Below are positions 8,850-16,724 of a stretch of DNA of 64,000 nt, piece by piece. The position numbers and the translations under genes are program-made. The first letter of the stretch is position 1; each line of letters opens with the position of its first letter. Below the pieces are notes generated by a model. The model saw nothing but the letters and a program-made list of their open reading frames with translations. It was not told the DNA's origin and did no database searches. Origin of the DNA: SAR202 cluster bacterium bin22 (GTDB lineage Bacteria > Chloroflexota > Dehalococcoidia > Lucifugimonadales > UBA3495); NCBI GenBank assembly GCA_002238505.1, contig MPMM01000010.1, forward strand, positions 62,001-126,000, written 5' to 3'.

Positions 8850-9899
8850 ATGAAGTTTGCCCTGTTCTTGCTGGGTTCCTGGACGGAACAGGAGACCAGC
8901 GCCCAAAGCCGCATCTTCGGCGAGATGATGGAGCAGGTCGAGTACGCCGAAGAGGTGGGCTTCGACTCCATCTGGATTGCCGAGCACCATTCCAGCCGGT
9001 ACGGCATCTGCCCTTCCCTGATGCCGCTGCTGAGCCACATCGCCGCCCGCACGAAGAAGATCCGCCTGGGCGCCGGGGTCAGCGTACTGCCCTTCCATAA
9101 CCCCATATTCCTGGCAGAAGAGAGCGCCATGCTGGACGTGCTGAGCAATGGACGGCTGGACTTCGGGGTTGGACGCGGCTCTGCGGACTACGAGTACGGC
9201 AACTTCCACATAGACTTCGACACCCGGGACGTCCGGACCCAGGAAGCGCTGGACATCATCCTGGGGCTTTGGACTCAGTCCGATTTCTCCTACGACGGGG
9301 AATTCTACCAGGTGAGGGACCTGACCATAGCCCCTTCCCCACTGCAGCAACCCCACCCTCCCGTGTACCTGGCCGTATCGAGGACGGCCGCCAGCGTGGA
9401 CGTGGCCGTTGAGCGGGACCTGCCAATCCTGACCAGCTTTTCCATGCCCGAGGTCGATAACCTGGGCCTCCTTTCCCTGTATGAAGAGCGGTGCGCCGCA
9501 GCAGGGAAGGACCTGTCGATCCAGGCAATGCCCTACTTCCGGTTCGTGTATCTGGATGAGGACGAAGAGGCGGCCAGGGAGTACCCCCGCCAGTCCCTGA
9601 CCTGGGTTCGGGATCTGGGCGGCTACCGGCGCACCATCACCCACGGCGACGAAATCAACGTGGACCTGGACCACTGGCGGAGCATCCGCACGGTGGAACC
9701 GGCCACCTACGAATCGGAACTGGAGACCACTGCCTACTTCGGAACCCCGGACCAGTGCGTCGAGAAGATTACCAGGCTGCGGGATGACTACGGTATAGGA
9801 TACTTTGGAGCCAGTATGTCCTTCGGCAGCATGGAGCACTCCCGGGTAATGCGCTCCATGGAGCTGTTTGCCAGGGAAGTAATGCCCAGGTTCCAGTAA
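8850..9899 (+). CDS. LLM class flavin-dependent oxidoreductase (luciferase-like)
   Basis: A 349-residue bacterial-luciferase-like TIM barrel. Family landmarks include the N-terminal strand MKFALFLLG, EEVGFDSIWIAEHH, the ARTKKIRLGAGV strand, NPIFLAEESAMLDVLSNGR, LDFGVGRG and the C-terminal FGTPDQCVEKI. These enzymes use FMNH2 or F420H2, most often as monooxygenases. GAAGGAGG precedes the ATG by 11 nt. The next gene, a DAO-family oxidase, starts 44 nt downstream and is probably co-transcribed. Multiple LLM paralogues are characteristic of SAR202-type Chloroflexota; a second is at 37853-38902. Confidence 0.9.
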   Translation: MKFALFLLGSWTEQETSAQSRIFGEMMEQVEYAEEVGFDSIWIAEHHSSRYGICPSLMPLLSHIAARTKKIRLGAGVSVLPFHNPIFLAEESAMLDVLSNGRLDFGVGRGSADYEYGNFHIDFDTRDVRTQEALDIILGLWTQSDFSYDGEFYQVRDLTIAPSPLQQPHPPVYLAVSRTAASVDVAVERDLPILTSFSMPEVDNLGLLSLYEERCAAAGKDLSIQAMPYFRFVYLDEDEEAAREYPRQSLTWVRDLGGYRRTITHGDEINVDLDHWRSIRTVEPATYESELETTAYFGTPDQCVEKITRLRDDYGIGYFGASMSFGSMEHSRVMRSMELFAREVMPRFQ

Positions 9900-9943
9900 C
9901 CGCTACCGGCCGAACCCATGCCGGAACCAAGGAGAGGCTATTC

Positions 9944-11146
9944 ATGGTGACTCCCCATATGCCAGGAAGTGTGGCCGTCATTGGCGCTGGAATCTTGGGC
10001 GCTGCCATCGCGTGGCGACTGGCCGGGAGGGGCGTGCAGGTAACGTTGCTGGACAAGGGGGAGCCTGGGCATGGGGCGTCCAGCCACAGCTTTGCGTGGA
10101 TAAATGCCGGGGCCAAGGAGCCCATTGGCTACCACGACCTGAACCGACGCTCCCTGGACATGTGGGCCCGCTTTGCCGCCGCCATCGGCGATGACGGGGA
10201 CCCGGCAAGCACGGGGCTTCGCTGGGGCGGCAAGGTGTCGTGGGTAGCCCGGGCGAAGGACGTTGAACCCCTGGCAAGCCGCGTGAGACAGCTTCAGTCG
10301 TGGGGGTACCCGTCGCGGCAGATCGATGCGGCCGAACTGGCTGGGCTGGAACCGGCGCTGGAGACAGGACCCGTAGCTGCCGCCGAGTACAGCCCCAACG
10401 AAGGGCAGGTGGAGCCACAGATGGTGGTGGACGTATGCCTGCGCCGCCTCCAGGAAATGGGATGCGCAGTACGGACAGGTACGGAGGTGGTCGGTTTTGA
10501 GCGGGGAAGTGATGGCCGCACTCACGGTCTGGACACGTCCTCGGGGCCGCTGCAGGTGGACGCGGTGGTTATAGCAGCAGGGACAGACACCACGGCCCTG
10601 GCCGCCATGGCCGGCGTCAACGTGCCCCGGGCGGAGAGCCCCGGAGTGGTCATACGAACCGACTCCCTGCCGCCGCTGCTGCGCAACGTGCCGGTGGTGT
10701 ACGCGCCACCCCTGGAGGACGGCCGAAGGGAAATTCACATACGGCAGTGCGCCGACGGCCGGATGATGATCGGGGAAGGCGACCAGGAAAGCCTGGCCGA
10801 AGACGATTCCCAAGCCCACGCGGATGACCTGCTGGACCGGGCACGCCGCTACCTGCCAGGGCTGGCCGGGGCCAGGGCAGTACCAGTGCCGGTGGGCTGG
10901 CGGCCCATGCCCCTTGACGGATACCCGGTGATGGGATTCACGTCCGAAGCGCCTAACGTGTACGTAGCCCTGACCCACAGCGGCGTTACCCTGGCTCCGG
11001 TGTTAAGCCAGCTGGCCTCCCAGGAAATGTGCGGCGGCACGCCAGCGGACGCGGTCCTGGGCCCATACCGCCCCCAGAGGTTCGCCAACTTCACGCCGGA
11101 ACAGGCAGCGGCCATCCCTCATCCCCGGGCCGCCAAACGGGCATGA
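9944..11146 (+). CDS. FAD-dependent oxidoreductase, DAO family
   Basis: A 400-residue flavoprotein with IGAGILG at residues 13-19, LLDKGEPGHGASSHSFAW (second FAD contact, DadA/SolA-like), and a C-terminal GWRPMPLDGYPVMG followed by YVALTHSGVTLAP. This layout matches D-amino-acid or N-methyl amino-acid oxidases. AGGAGAGG lies just upstream of the ATG. It follows the LLM gene by 44 nt, so the two probably form an operon for oxidation of an amine-containing compound. The substrate is inferred only at class level. Confidence 0.87.
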   Translation: MVTPHMPGSVAVIGAGILGAAIAWRLAGRGVQVTLLDKGEPGHGASSHSFAWINAGAKEPIGYHDLNRRSLDMWARFAAAIGDDGDPASTGLRWGGKVSWVARAKDVEPLASRVRQLQSWGYPSRQIDAAELAGLEPALETGPVAAAEYSPNEGQVEPQMVVDVCLRRLQEMGCAVRTGTEVVGFERGSDGRTHGLDTSSGPLQVDAVVIAAGTDTTALAAMAGVNVPRAESPGVVIRTDSLPPLLRNVPVVYAPPLEDGRREIHIRQCADGRMMIGEGDQESLAEDDSQAHADDLLDRARRYLPGLAGARAVPVPVGWRPMPLDGYPVMGFTSEAPNVYVALTHSGVTLAPVLSQLASQEMCGGTPADAVLGPYRPQRFANFTPEQAAAIPHPRAAKRA

Positions 11147-11685
11147 GGGGCCAGGCAGGGCCTGCACCGGAGGGCATTGCCAGGGATTTTTCAGGACAGG
11201 TGGCAGGGCAATCCCGCGACGGTTTTTTCCCTAACAGGGAAGCAACGAAGGAAAAAATGAAAATCCCAGCCTTTTTCGCCCATCTTCACTCATTTCATAT
11301 CTGGAGATGGTCTCCTGGTGAGCACAGCCAGCAGACAGATGAATGGTTGTTCCGTTTCTGACCTGCCCAAGCACAGGGATGAACGACCGCAATAACGCTC
11401 AAGATTACTAAGGACTACCAGGTCTTCCTCTCTCGAGTTTCTGAGTCAATGGTAGGCAAATGCAAACCAGCATTGCCAGGGGCAAATGTCAGTAATCCGG
11501 TAGTTCAGTGCATGGCAACTGAATTTAAAAACCGAAGCGTCAAATCCTGTCCGGGCAAGGGCCTTCGCGCCAGGGCAGGCAAACGGGCAGGGCAAGAGTC
11601 AAGATGGTGGATATAGCCGGAGTGACCGGCGCTGGCAAACAGTCGCAGGTCGAGGGACGGACCAGTTAGCCAGGGGAGGGCTGCT
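11147..11685. other. Intergenic region, no gene seen
   Basis: About 540 bp with only low-complexity short ORFs. No tRNA, strong hairpin or known repeat is visible. GGGGAGGG at the right edge is the ribosome binding site of the SDR gene. Confidence 0.6.
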
Positions 11686-12450
11686 ATGGGTCAAATGGAT
11701 GGAATGGTCGCGGTTGTCACCGGCGCCAGCCGGGGTCTGGGGAAGGCCATTGCGGCGGAGTACGCGCGGGAGGGGGCCAGCGTGGTGATTTGCGCGCGCA
11801 GCCAGTCTCCCACGGGCCTGGCCGGCACCCTGCAGGAAACGGTGCAGGAGATTCAGGATGCCGGCGGGGATGTTCTCGGCGTCAACTGCGACGTCACTGA
11901 CGAAGAGCAGGTCAACGAAATGGTCCGTCAGGCCAAGGAGCGCTACGGCAAGATAGACGTCCTGTTCAACAACGCCGGGACCATGGTGCTGGGGGAGACT
12001 ATCCTGGAGATTGACCCGGCCCGGTGGGACCAGCTAATCCAGATCAACGTGGGCGGCCCATATCGCTGCAGCCGGGCCGTACTACCCATTATGATGGAGC
12101 AGGGTCAGGGCAGCATCATCAACCTCGGCTCGCGGATGGCCACCGACCCGGCCCAGGGAGGCGGCGTTCTGTACAGCGCGAGCAAGGCGGCGGTGCACAT
12201 GTTCAGCCTGTGCCTGGCCGACGAGGTGAAGGACTACAATATTGCGGTCAACATCCTGAGCCCCGGCTCCATGCGCAGCGAGGGTTCCGCCGCCATTCCG
12301 TGGACCCAGCGGGACTGGCACGAGCGGGTGGAACCCAGCGAGGTTGGCCCCTGCGCGGTGTACCTGGCCCTGCAGGATGCCAGCACCTTCACCGGCCAAC
12401 TGGCGGCCCGCGCCGACTTTGGGACCACCTGGGGGCCCGGGATCGGGTAA
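11686..12450 (+). CDS. Short-chain dehydrogenase/reductase (SDR)
   Basis: A 254-residue classical SDR. The NAD(P) motif TGASRGLG is at residues 12-19, the NNAG stabilising motif at 95-98, the active-site Ser at about 149, and the catalytic Tyr163-x3-Lys167 in YSASK. It interconverts an alcohol and a carbonyl using NAD(P)H; the Arg after the Gly-rich loop may favour NADPH. A typical Shine-Dalgarno (GGGGAGGG) precedes the ATG. The tandem repeat array starts 33 bp after the stop. Confidence 0.9.
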   Translation: MGQMDGMVAVVTGASRGLGKAIAAEYAREGASVVICARSQSPTGLAGTLQETVQEIQDAGGDVLGVNCDVTDEEQVNEMVRQAKERYGKIDVLFNNAGTMVLGETILEIDPARWDQLIQINVGGPYRCSRAVLPIMMEQGQGSIINLGSRMATDPAQGGGVLYSASKAAVHMFSLCLADEVKDYNIAVNILSPGSMRSEGSAAIPWTQRDWHERVEPSEVGPCAVYLALQDASTFTGQLAARADFGTTWGPGIG

Positions 12451-12483
12451 TGCGGCATTGGGGTGTTGAGGGATAAGCGGGTG

Positions 12484-12789
12484 ACCCTTCGACAAGCTCA
12501 GGGCGAACGGGTTTGGGGCAGACACAGCGAACGGACCCTTCGACAAGCTCAGGGCGAACGGGTTTGGGGCAGACACAGCGAACGGACCCTTCGACAAGCT
12601 CAGGGCGAACGGGTTTGGGGCAGACACAGCGAACGGACCCTTCGACAGGCTCAGGGCGAACGGGCTTGGGGTAGGCTCAGCCAACGGACCCTTCGACAGG
12701 CTCAGGGCGAACGGGCTTGGGGTAGGCTCAGCCAACGGACCCTTCGACAGGCTCAGGGCGAACGGGCTTGGGAGAAGCGCAGAATCGGG
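12484..12789. repeat. Tandem array of six 51-bp units built on the dispersed GAAGG element
   Basis: Six head-to-tail units start at 12484, 12535, 12586, 12637, 12688 and 12739. Each begins ACCCTTCGACA(A/G)GCTCAGGG and continues with CGAACGGG. Units 1-3 share one sequence version (AAGCTC and GGGCAGACACAG). Units 4-5 share another (AGGCTC and GGGTAGGCTCAG), and unit 6 diverges at its end. The period is 17 codons, so ORFs appear open on both strands, but the translation is only the repeat. Confidence 0.9.
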
Positions 12790-12842
12790 CAGCATCCGGA
12801 TTCAGGTGAGGTCGTCCTGGGAGAATTGTTGGGGGGCGACGA

Positions 12843-12863
12843 GGGCGGGTTTGAAACCCGCCC
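12843..12863. repeat. Palindromic dispersed repeat, copy 2
   Basis: GGGCGGGTTT-G-AAACCCGCCC, the same palindrome as at 2620-2642. It sits between the tandem array and the next MFS gene. Confidence 0.75.
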
Positions 12864-13006
12864 CTACGGGTGTTAACCACCTGATGGGCATACGAAGGCT
12901 AACCACGTGATGGCGAAGGCTGCCCGGGGCTGACGGGGCTTTACGTCTATCCGAGGGGTCAGACCATCGGATCCTGGGGTGCCGCAAATCCAACGGGGAG
13001 AACCAC

Positions 13007-14281
13007 TTGCCGCCACTTTCCAGCTTTCCGGTCCTGGTAATCCTGCAGAACCCGAATTTCCGCCTGATGTGGGCGGCGCGGTGGGTGCACGAAATCTCCC
13101 GCCGCATGGAACTGCTGGTCCTGGGTTACCTCATCTACGAACTCACCGACTCAGTCTTCCAGGTGGGGCTGATTTCGGCCTTTCTCAATGGCCCCCGCCC
13201 TCCCCTTTCCCTGATGGCGGGAATGCTGGCCGACCGCCTGGACCGGTGGCGCATCCTGACCGGGATCCACGTTTTCTACCTGCTGGTGGCCTCGGGGCTG
13301 CTGACCCTGCTGCTCATGGACAAGATTCACCCCTGGTTTGTATTCCTTGCCATCCTGCTGCAGGGCACGGCCAAGGTACTGGACGACCCCACGCGTAGGG
13401 CGGCCCTGTTCGACCTGGCGGGACAGGACCGCATCGCCCACGCCATGTCGCTGGAGACCATCACCAACAACGCGGGGAAAATCGTGGGCCCCATAATCGG
13501 CGGCCTGCTCCTGGCCTTCTTTGGCTTCACCGGGGCCTACCTGGTGCTGGTGGTTTTGGACCTCATCGCCGCACTCCTGATGTTCAAGCTGCGGCTGCCC
13601 CAGGCGGCAATGCTGGTGGGACGGGACCGGGAGTTCTGGCAGGGCATCAAGTCGGGCATCGGCCACTCCTTCTCCAACAAGTTTGTGCTGGGCGTGCTTT
13701 CCATATCGCTGATTATGAACGGGATGGTGCTGCCCTTGCAGTACTTCATTCCGGTCATCGCCACCGAGATACTGCTGGTGGGTCCGGCCTTGGGGGGTGT
13801 CATCGGGGCGGCGGAAGGCATCGGGTCGCTGGTGGGGGCAGTATTCCTGGGGTCGCGCCGCAACAGTTACACCTTCCACGGACGCTACTTTGCCATAGGG
13901 GCGATGAGTGTGGCGGTGTTCGTGGCCGTCGTGGCCTGGTCGCCCTGGTTCCTGGTCACCTTCCTGCTGCTGTTTGGCGCCGGTGTGGCGCAGTCGGGGT
14001 TCAGCACCATGCAGAGCACCATCCTGCTGCTGTCGTCGCCGGCGGAAATGCGAGGCCGGATAATGGGATCGCAGGGGCTGGTCAACGGGCTGGGGCATCT
14101 CATCGGCGGCGTGGAAATCGGGGCCATAGCCCAGACCTTTACCATCTCGATAGCCCTGGGCTTCAACGCTGGCATCGGCCTGCTGCTAATGCTGCCGGTG
14201 GTGGCGCTGACCCCGCTGGTAAAGAGGCCGGTGGAGGTCTATTACAACCAGGTGAAGGCCGTTGGGGAGACCGCTGAGTGA
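13007..14281 (+). CDS. MFS exporter (EntS-like MFS_3 type)
   Basis: A 424-residue 12-helix transporter. The N-terminus NPNFRLMWAARWVHEIS, the loop MLADRLDRWRIL and the region KVLDDPTRRAALFDL match MFS_3/EntS-like exporters of small molecules. Translation starts at TTG 13007 with GGGGAG six nt upstream, a convincing start without ATG. A conserved Gly-rich helix reads NNAGKIVGPIIGG. Export of a small metabolite or drug is inferred from the family. Confidence 0.85.
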   Translation: MPPLSSFPVLVILQNPNFRLMWAARWVHEISRRMELLVLGYLIYELTDSVFQVGLISAFLNGPRPPLSLMAGMLADRLDRWRILTGIHVFYLLVASGLLTLLLMDKIHPWFVFLAILLQGTAKVLDDPTRRAALFDLAGQDRIAHAMSLETITNNAGKIVGPIIGGLLLAFFGFTGAYLVLVVLDLIAALLMFKLRLPQAAMLVGRDREFWQGIKSGIGHSFSNKFVLGVLSISLIMNGMVLPLQYFIPVIATEILLVGPALGGVIGAAEGIGSLVGAVFLGSRRNSYTFHGRYFAIGAMSVAVFVAVVAWSPWFLVTFLLLFGAGVAQSGFSTMQSTILLLSSPAEMRGRIMGSQGLVNGLGHLIGGVEIGAIAQTFTISIALGFNAGIGLLLMLPVVALTPLVKRPVEVYYNQVKAVGETAE

Positions 14282-14449
14282 TGAGGGAGGGGTGAGGGTG
14301 TGAGGGACAATTGCAAATCAGCGTTGGAGACAAACCGCAGTTCCTGCAAATCCGGGAACCTAGAGCATTAGCTGAGATAATTGCGATATTCCTGGAAGAG
14401 CCGGACCACAGGCCTGCAGGTTTCCCTTAACCGGGGGTTTGACGTATTG

Positions 14450-14477
14450 CCTTACTATTGTTAGGGTAATGGTAAGG
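14450..14477. promoter_or_regulatory. Inverted repeat, probable autoregulatory operator of the VapBC-like pair
   Basis: Arms CCTTACTATT (14450-14459) and AATGGTAAGG (14468-14477) match at 9 of 10 positions with an 8-bp spacer. The right arm overlaps the ribosome binding site of the AbrB-like gene. AbrB/MazE-type antitoxins usually bind such palindromes; binding here is inferred. Confidence 0.5.
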
Positions 14478-14485
14478 AGTTGACG

Positions 14486-14728
14486 ATGCTAGTCAAGATT
14501 ACAGCCAAGAGGCAAGTGACCTTCCCGGCCCGCATACTAGACGCGATGGGCGCCAAGCCAGGGGACTACCTGGAAGTTTGCCCCGCCCCGGGCGGTTTCC
14601 TGCTCAAGCCCAGGCGTATAGATGAATCTCGCCTGGCGCCACTGAAGGAACTGATACCGGCAGACCACCCGGCCTTTAACATAAGCGATTTCCGAGAAGA
14701 TACCTATGCCGCTGCGCTACGGGACTGA
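14486..14728 (+). CDS. AbrB/MazE-fold antitoxin (VapB-like)
   Basis: An 80-residue DNA-binding antitoxin. The N-terminal swapped-hairpin AbrB pattern is clear (VKITAKRQVTFPARILDAMGAKPGDYLEV), followed by an acidic C-terminal arm that would wrap the toxin. The ATG at 14486 has GGTAAGGAG seven nt upstream and is preferred to the TTG two codons earlier. The stop overlaps the start of the PIN-domain gene by 23 nt, indicating translational coupling. The palindrome upstream suggests autorepression. Confidence 0.8.
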   Translation: MLVKITAKRQVTFPARILDAMGAKPGDYLEVCPAPGGFLLKPRRIDESRLAPLKELIPADHPAFNISDFREDTYAAALRD

Positions 14729-15104
14729 CACCTCGGTCCTGATGAGACTTCTGACCGGCCATCCCGAGGACGAGTACCAGAGATGCCGCCAGGAGCTGGG
14801 CCGGCTGGTAGAAGAGGACCAGGCCGAGATCTTCGCCTCCAACCAGGTTGTCGGCGAAGCCTACATTGCGCTGCAGCACCACTACGGCATATCCAAGGCA
14901 GACGCGCGGCGGGCCCTGACGCAGGTTCTCACTTCCGGGCTCATGGGACCACTCAACGGACCGCCAGTATTGAACGCACTGTCGGAACCGGGAGGGGCCG
15001 GCTTGCTGGACCGATTGATAGCCGACGATTACTCACGGCAAGTCGGGGAAACCCTGACCCTTGACCGACGGATGGCAAGACTGCCAGGCGTGCGAGCGCT
15101 ATAA
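14706..15104 (+). CDS. PIN-domain toxin (VapC-like)
   Basis: A 132-residue PIN domain, probably a Mg-dependent ribonuclease inhibited by the antitoxin encoded just upstream. The first catalytic Asp is in YGTDTSVL (Asp8), the central Glu in NQVVGEAY, and later acidic residues lie near LIADDYS and LTLDRRMA. VapC toxins usually cut tRNA or rRNA; the target here is unknown. Length is normal for the family. The 23-nt overlap with the AbrB-like gene supports a bona fide toxin-antitoxin operon. Confidence 0.8.
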   Translation: MPLRYGTDTSVLMRLLTGHPEDEYQRCRQELGRLVEEDQAEIFASNQVVGEAYIALQHHYGISKADARRALTQVLTSGLMGPLNGPPVLNALSEPGGAGLLDRLIADDYSRQVGETLTLDRRMARLPGVRAL

Positions 15105-15735
15105 CTGTCCGCAATCTACTCCGACCGACGACCGGACCGCGCGAGATGCCAAGAGGGTCTCGATTCCGAAACCAGATAAAATGCTATTACTGCCATCTGC
15201 AGTTCGACCCCGAAGACCAGGGCCACCCCTGCCGGAAGGGCCCCGTACCTACACCCGGCCTCACGGAAGAAATACCTGGAGGACGAAACCCTCAGAGACA
15301 CAGTGGAGCAGGCAAAATTCATGGCCCAGGGCGTCCACTGATCTCACGAATTGCTGGATATGCAGACTCTGCCGGAGGGCGCTACCTCAGCGAGGATGAA
15401 AGGCAGGGCTACAACGACGAACTGGGCAGCATACGCCCAGAGAGGCTGCGTCCGGCGCCAACTCGAAGAAGAAGCATGGTACTTGGAAAACCGAGGGTTC
15501 GGAGAAAGAAGCCGTTACTGAAGAGTGTACCGTGGTAGAGACTGGTGGCAGTTGATAAACACCCGGAAACCGGCCTGCCGCACACAAGTAGAGAAGAGCC
15601 CGTTAAACGGGAGCTGCAATTGCCCCGGCCCCAAAGGGCAGGGAAAAGGCAGAGAGTTTCGCAATTCTCTGATTAGCCGAGGAGGGTGGAAACGGGAGCA
15701 ACCGGTCTCCTTTCTCACGGCCTCCCTAGGTACCC
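15105..15735. other. Intergenic region with possible gene remnants
   Basis: About 630 bp without an intact gene. Short protein-like stretches occur in different frames (a Cys-rich piece near 15176, EDETLRDTVEQAKFMAQGVH ending at 15341, and a 42-codon ORF at 15396-15524 ending ENRGFGERSRY). Fragmentation across frames suggests decayed accessory genes downstream of the toxin-antitoxin pair. Confidence 0.45.
15146..15341 (+). pseudogene. Possible frameshifted small Cys-containing gene
   Basis: One frame from ATG 15146 gives a zinc-finger-like stretch (CYYCHLQFDPEDQGHPC). About 70 nt later protein-like sequence resumes in the next frame (KKYLEDETLRDTVEQ) and runs to a TGA at 15341. This is consistent with a single frameshift near 15250-15265. 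No family is recognised, and chance is possible. Confidence 0.25.
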
Positions 15736-16326
15736 CTAAGTACGCCCAATCACCCCGCAGGCCAGGCGCGTGCCGGTGTTTGACTCAGCGTCTCCATACG
15801 AATCTGGGAATTCGTGCACAATTATGGCGGAGCCGTCAGCGTCAAATATGGAGTGGCTCAGGTCCGTGTCCAGGGTGATGCCCTGGGAGAAGAAGTCGGC
15901 GCGAGCGGAGCCGTCGGAGGCGGCGTAGATATTGGGGAGATCGCCACCGTGGGCCTCGCCCGGACTGCCGCGTTTCCAAGAGGGATGAATAAAGCCGTGT
16001 TCGGTTTCGGCGGGGTTGAAGTGGTCGCCGGCAGCGTCAAAGTCGGGGGCGCAGGAGCCGACCTGGTGGATAATGAAAGCATGGCCCCCCGGAGGCAATT
16101 CCTGCAATTCGGCCATGATCAGTACGCCGTTGGCCGCCTGCCGGAACTTCACAGAGCCCATGAAATCTCCGGACGGTGATTCCAAAGTGGCCTCGGCAGT
16201 CAGGCCAACTACGGGTTGGGCCGCTTCGCCTGACCGGTTGCCAAACAGTTGCACGCTGGCCACCAACATCAAGCCTATGACAAAGACAGGCACCAGGAAA
16301 ACAGCCAGATTCATTCTCGCAGGCAA
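15736..16326 (-). CDS. Cu/Zn superoxide dismutase-like protein lacking one copper ligand
   Basis: A 196-residue exported protein with an N-terminal hydrophobic signal or anchor (residues about 7-28) and the Cu/Zn-SOD core. By alignment to the classic enzyme, His82, His87, His102, His110, His126, Asp129 and His171 correspond to His43, His48, His63, His71, His80, Asp83 and His120. The disulfide Cys pair (92, 190) and active-site Arg187 are kept. The residue equivalent to copper ligand His46 is Ile85 (HAFIIHQ rather than HxFHxHE), so normal copper chemistry is doubtful. Translation starts at TTG 16326 with AGGAGGT eight nt upstream. Confidence 0.82.
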   Translation of the reverse strand: MPARMNLAVFLVPVFVIGLMLVASVQLFGNRSGEAAQPVVGLTAEATLESPSGDFMGSVKFRQAANGVLIMAELQELPPGGHAFIIHQVGSCAPDFDAAGDHFNPAETEHGFIHPSWKRGSPGEAHGGDLPNIYAASDGSARADFFSQGITLDTDLSHSIFDADGSAIIVHEFPDSYGDAESNTGTRLACGVIGRT

Positions 16327-16724
16327 ACCAGGGCACCTCCTGGGCTAATGCTGCCTGGACAGCTACAAAAGCCTCAACTTCCCCTCAGGGAGTAGAAGCC
16401 TTTCGCTGCCCTGCCAGGTCAGACAGTGATCATACCTGGGAACAGAATAATACCATATAGTAATGATATTGAGTATTCGCTAGTTCCGGTTCTTCCTGGA
16501 TACGGCGAATATATTGCCGGCTGTCCTGGACAAACGAAAACCATAAAGATTGAGTATCATTCATAGTGGACAGCCACCACAAGGCGCCGGGCTGAGGCCG
16601 CCCTGAAACGCCCCATTGCCCCGCCTTCCTGGCCGACCTGGCGTTTGCCCCACCTCCTGCCCCTACCCTTTCCCGTCTTCAATAGTCCATACTAACCCGC
16701 ATCAATTCCCCAGGAGGCCCCAGG
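16327..16724. other. Intergenic region with AT-rich promoter-like stretch
   Basis: About 400 bp without a gene between divergent transcription units. An AT-rich part near 16440-16480 and again near 16540-16565, both containing ATTGAGTAT, may hold the promoters. AGGAGG at 16712-16717 is the ribosome binding site of the hydantoinase gene. Confidence 0.45.

Noticed and set aside
12484-12789. Possible CRISPR array
   Set aside because: Units are contiguous with no unique spacers and no cas genes are nearby; it is a simple tandem repeat.
12082-12876. ORFs on both strands through 12.1-12.9 kb with repeated Phe-Ala-Leu-Ser blocks
   Set aside because: They translate the 51-bp tandem array, whose period is a multiple of three, so open frames arise without coding selection.
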